This document shows, one piece after another, positions 62,289 through 64,000 of a stretch of DNA of 64,000 bases. The notes beneath the pieces were generated by a model, which was not told the origin of the DNA, did not search any database, and was given only the letters and a program-made list of their open reading frames with translations. This DNA is from Bacillus alkalicellulosilyticus (lineage in GTDB: Bacteria > Bacillota > Bacilli > Bacillales > Bacillaceae_F): contig NZ_KV917381.1 in assembly GCF_002019795.1 (NCBI RefSeq), forward strand, positions 2,884,068 to 2,948,067. Reading direction: 5' to 3'. How positions within the stretch are numbered: position 1 is the stretch's first letter; every line of letters starts with the position of its first letter. Position numbers and translations under genes: made by a program.

Positions 62289-62634
62289 ATCTTTTCTCCT
62301 ATATAATTCGTAATAAAAAATATAACAATTCCATTATTTTACCATTTAGGTATCGAATTGTATATAAACTATCTTTACAATTAATAATGCGTTACAAAAA
62401 GTTTTGATATAATTGATAGATTAAAAGATATAGGCATCTAAGTCTATCATACCCACCCTTTCACTTAATGTAGTTCCTTTGATTATGTTTCCACGTAGGA
62501 TAAAATAAAATTTTTCTAATCTCTATATTGGATGAAAAAACAAGCTGTAGATAAGAAGGATGATAAATGAATAATAAAAGCTATAATATGTTATAAAATG
62601 TATTTAAAGATTCTTAGGTCTACGGGAGGAGTAA
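62289..62634. other. Divergent promoter region
   Basis: AT-rich, holding promoters for the flanking divergent genes. Nothing else supported. Confidence 0.4.
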
Positions 62635-63240
62635 ATGATTAAATTAACTCATAGTAAAAACGACTTTGTTATCATTGTAATTCACGAAATTTATGGGATT
62701 AATCAGCATATGAAGTATATTTGTGAGTTTTTATCAGACCAGAGATTTGATGTTATTTGTCCAAATTTATATGAACATGAAACTTCCTTTGATTATTCAG
62801 AAGAAGAAATTGCATATCAGCATTTTATGGAGGGCGTTGGTTTTGAAAATGCATTACATAAAATAAACACTCTCTTGTCAGCACTTAGAAATGAATACAA
62901 AAAAGTATTTGTCGTCGGATTTAGTGTTGGTGCCACAATCGCTTGGTTATGTAGTGAGGACGAGTCTGCCGATGCTGTGGTGGGCTACTATGGTTCACGT
63001 ATTAGGGACTATGTTTCCATAATACCCAAAACTCCAACAATGCTATTCTTTCCAGAACAGGAAAACTCCTTTAATGTCGATGAGTTAATTTCAACTTTGA
63101 ATAAGAAGAATAGCAAGGTTTATAAATTTATCGGACAACATGGTTTCAGTGATCCGTACTGCTCAAAGTACAATGAGGTGTCAGCACAAAAAGCGCTTAA
63201 ATTAATAATAGACTTCTTTCAAAGAATACAATATAAATGA
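62635..63240 (+). CDS. Dienelactone-hydrolase-like alpha/beta hydrolase
   Basis: A 201-residue alpha/beta hydrolase of the dienelactone hydrolase group. VIIVIHEIYGINQHMKYICEFLSDQ is the family opening with the oxyanion region; the nucleophile elbow is VGFSVGATIAW, with Ser in place of the Cys of classical dienelactone hydrolase; HGFSDPYC carries the catalytic His. GGGAGGAG precedes the ATG. Substrate unknown, cytosolic. Confidence 0.82.
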   Translation: MIKLTHSKNDFVIIVIHEIYGINQHMKYICEFLSDQRFDVICPNLYEHETSFDYSEEEIAYQHFMEGVGFENALHKINTLLSALRNEYKKVFVVGFSVGATIAWLCSEDESADAVVGYYGSRIRDYVSIIPKTPTMLFFPEQENSFNVDELISTLNKKNSKVYKFIGQHGFSDPYCSKYNEVSAQKALKLIIDFFQRIQYK

Positions 63241-63316
63241 AATTGACACAGAATTAATAAAAACTTTGAAATTTGGTCAATTTCTTTAATAAGTTATAGT
63301 TGGCATATGAAGAAGT

Positions 63317-64000
63317 CTAGTATAGTATCCCTTTTGTTACTATTATTGCATTCCCGCCTACCATAACTCTTGGATTCTCTTTATTAACTAATTTTGTAAT
63401 GATAGTAGAAGGTCTGCCCATACTATACCCTTGAAGGAAAGTGTACTCTTTATTAAAATTCCATAATACATGGTTGCTAAAAAGATAATAAGTTAAGGCC
63501 CCATTTGAAGTACCTGTTGCTGCTTCCTCATCAATCCCATAGAGTGGACAAAAATTTCTACTCTCTGCTATACCTTCTTTTGTATCGAGAGTAAATGCAT
63601 GGACTCCCCCTACATTATTGCTCTTTGAAAATTCAGCAAGTGCTTTAAAATCTGGATTAAGAGCATACAAAGCATCCTTTGTTTTAATTGGAAGCATTAT
63701 ATCCCAAAGACCAGTGCTTGCAGCTTGAGGTACTAAATTGTAATTTTCACTCTCAATTTGGCTTTTATCGATATTAAATAGGTCGGACAAACATTCGAAA
63801 TCATCAAATACTTTACCTAACTTAGGTTCAGCTTGCTCCATCATTATAATTGATTGGTCCAATGTTACTGATAGTGTACCAGCGAGTGTTTTTATATAAT
63901 ATGTATTGTTATTTTCAACATCGCGACTGTCCAATAAAGCTTTAAAGGATGCAATGGTCGCATGTCCACAAAGTTCAACCTGAGAAGTAGGTGTGAAAAA
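63317..64000 (-). CDS. PhzF-family isomerase-like protein (5' end outside window)
   Basis: The frame is open from the window edge and reads FFTPTSQVELCGHATIASFKALL, the CGHAT motif of PhzF-like proteins, then 200 further residues including ESRNFCPLYGIDEEAATGTSNGAL, the second conserved block. PhzF relatives are cofactor-free isomerases with two similar halves; substrates are mostly unknown. About 228 codons are visible; some 40 N-terminal residues with the catalytic Glu are outside. Confidence 0.82.
   Translation of the reverse strand, partial: FFTPTSQVELCGHATIASFKALLDSRDVENNNTYYIKTLAGTLSVTLDQSIIMMEQAEPKLGKVFDDFECLSDLFNIDKSQIESENYNLVPQAASTGLWDIMLPIKTKDALYALNPDFKALAEFSKSNNVGGVHAFTLDTKEGIAESRNFCPLYGIDEEAATGTSNGALTYYLFSNHVLWNFNKEYTFLQGYSMGRPSTIITKLVNKENPRVMVGGNAIIVTKGILY

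Overview
The window comes from a low-GC, spore-forming member of the Bacillaceae that uses selenocysteine. It carries sspP (a small acid-soluble spore protein), a KinA/KinE-like orphan kinase, selA, selB, selD and a tRNA-Sec gene. Two genes have an in-frame UGA read as selenocysteine: selD itself, and a SelW-like thioredoxin-fold gene that plain ORF calling misses. I cannot name the species.

Left flank (1-14,446). This part is host-like. sspP is followed by selA (-), the SelW-like selenoprotein gene (-) and selD (+). After selD comes a 51-bp tandem repeat array split by a 1,412-bp IS256-family element with an 8-bp target duplication. A minus-strand operon then runs selB, a GT4 glycosyltransferase resembling the selenosugar synthase SenB, a PhnD/PhnE/PhnC-type ABC transporter, an HD phosphohydrolase and a VanZ-like protein. 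Together these genes suggest selenium uptake, activation to selenophosphate, and use both in Sec-tRNA and possibly in selenosugars. A histidine kinase, a YuiD-like protein, a dead NlpC/P60 gene and selC (tRNA-Sec) follow.

Genomic island (14,447-59,036). A 75-bp direct repeat starts in the anticodon loop of selC and recurs at 58,962-59,036. It bounds about 44.5 kb of AT-rich DNA. Next to the left repeat are a tyrosine integrase, an excisionase and a probable regulator with two matching palindromes. GGTGCC-type repeats near both ends look like integrase arm sites. A likely selC terminator now lies beyond the right repeat. A third, partial copy of the att sequence (54,558) and a decayed second integrase (57,746) suggest two integrations at the same tRNA. 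I see no conjugation or phage structural genes. The cargo includes three tyrosine recombinases in a row, a LA2681-type HEPN gene with a broken AlbA_2 partner, a wrecked OLD nuclease, an extra spoIID, three ECF sigma/anti-sigma pairs (two sharing almost the same promoter), two MocR regulators divergent from a proline dehydrogenase and a LysE exporter, a Nudix gene behind a ykkC-type riboswitch, an Mrr-like nuclease, and a patchwork of small immunity-like genes. Many genes are frameshifted or truncated. A short imperfect palindrome recurs between them, often supplying a stop codon.

Right flank (59,037-64,000). Two DUF2382 stress proteins, a second copy of a gene cassette also found inside the island, a dienelactone-hydrolase-like protein and a partial PhzF-like protein.
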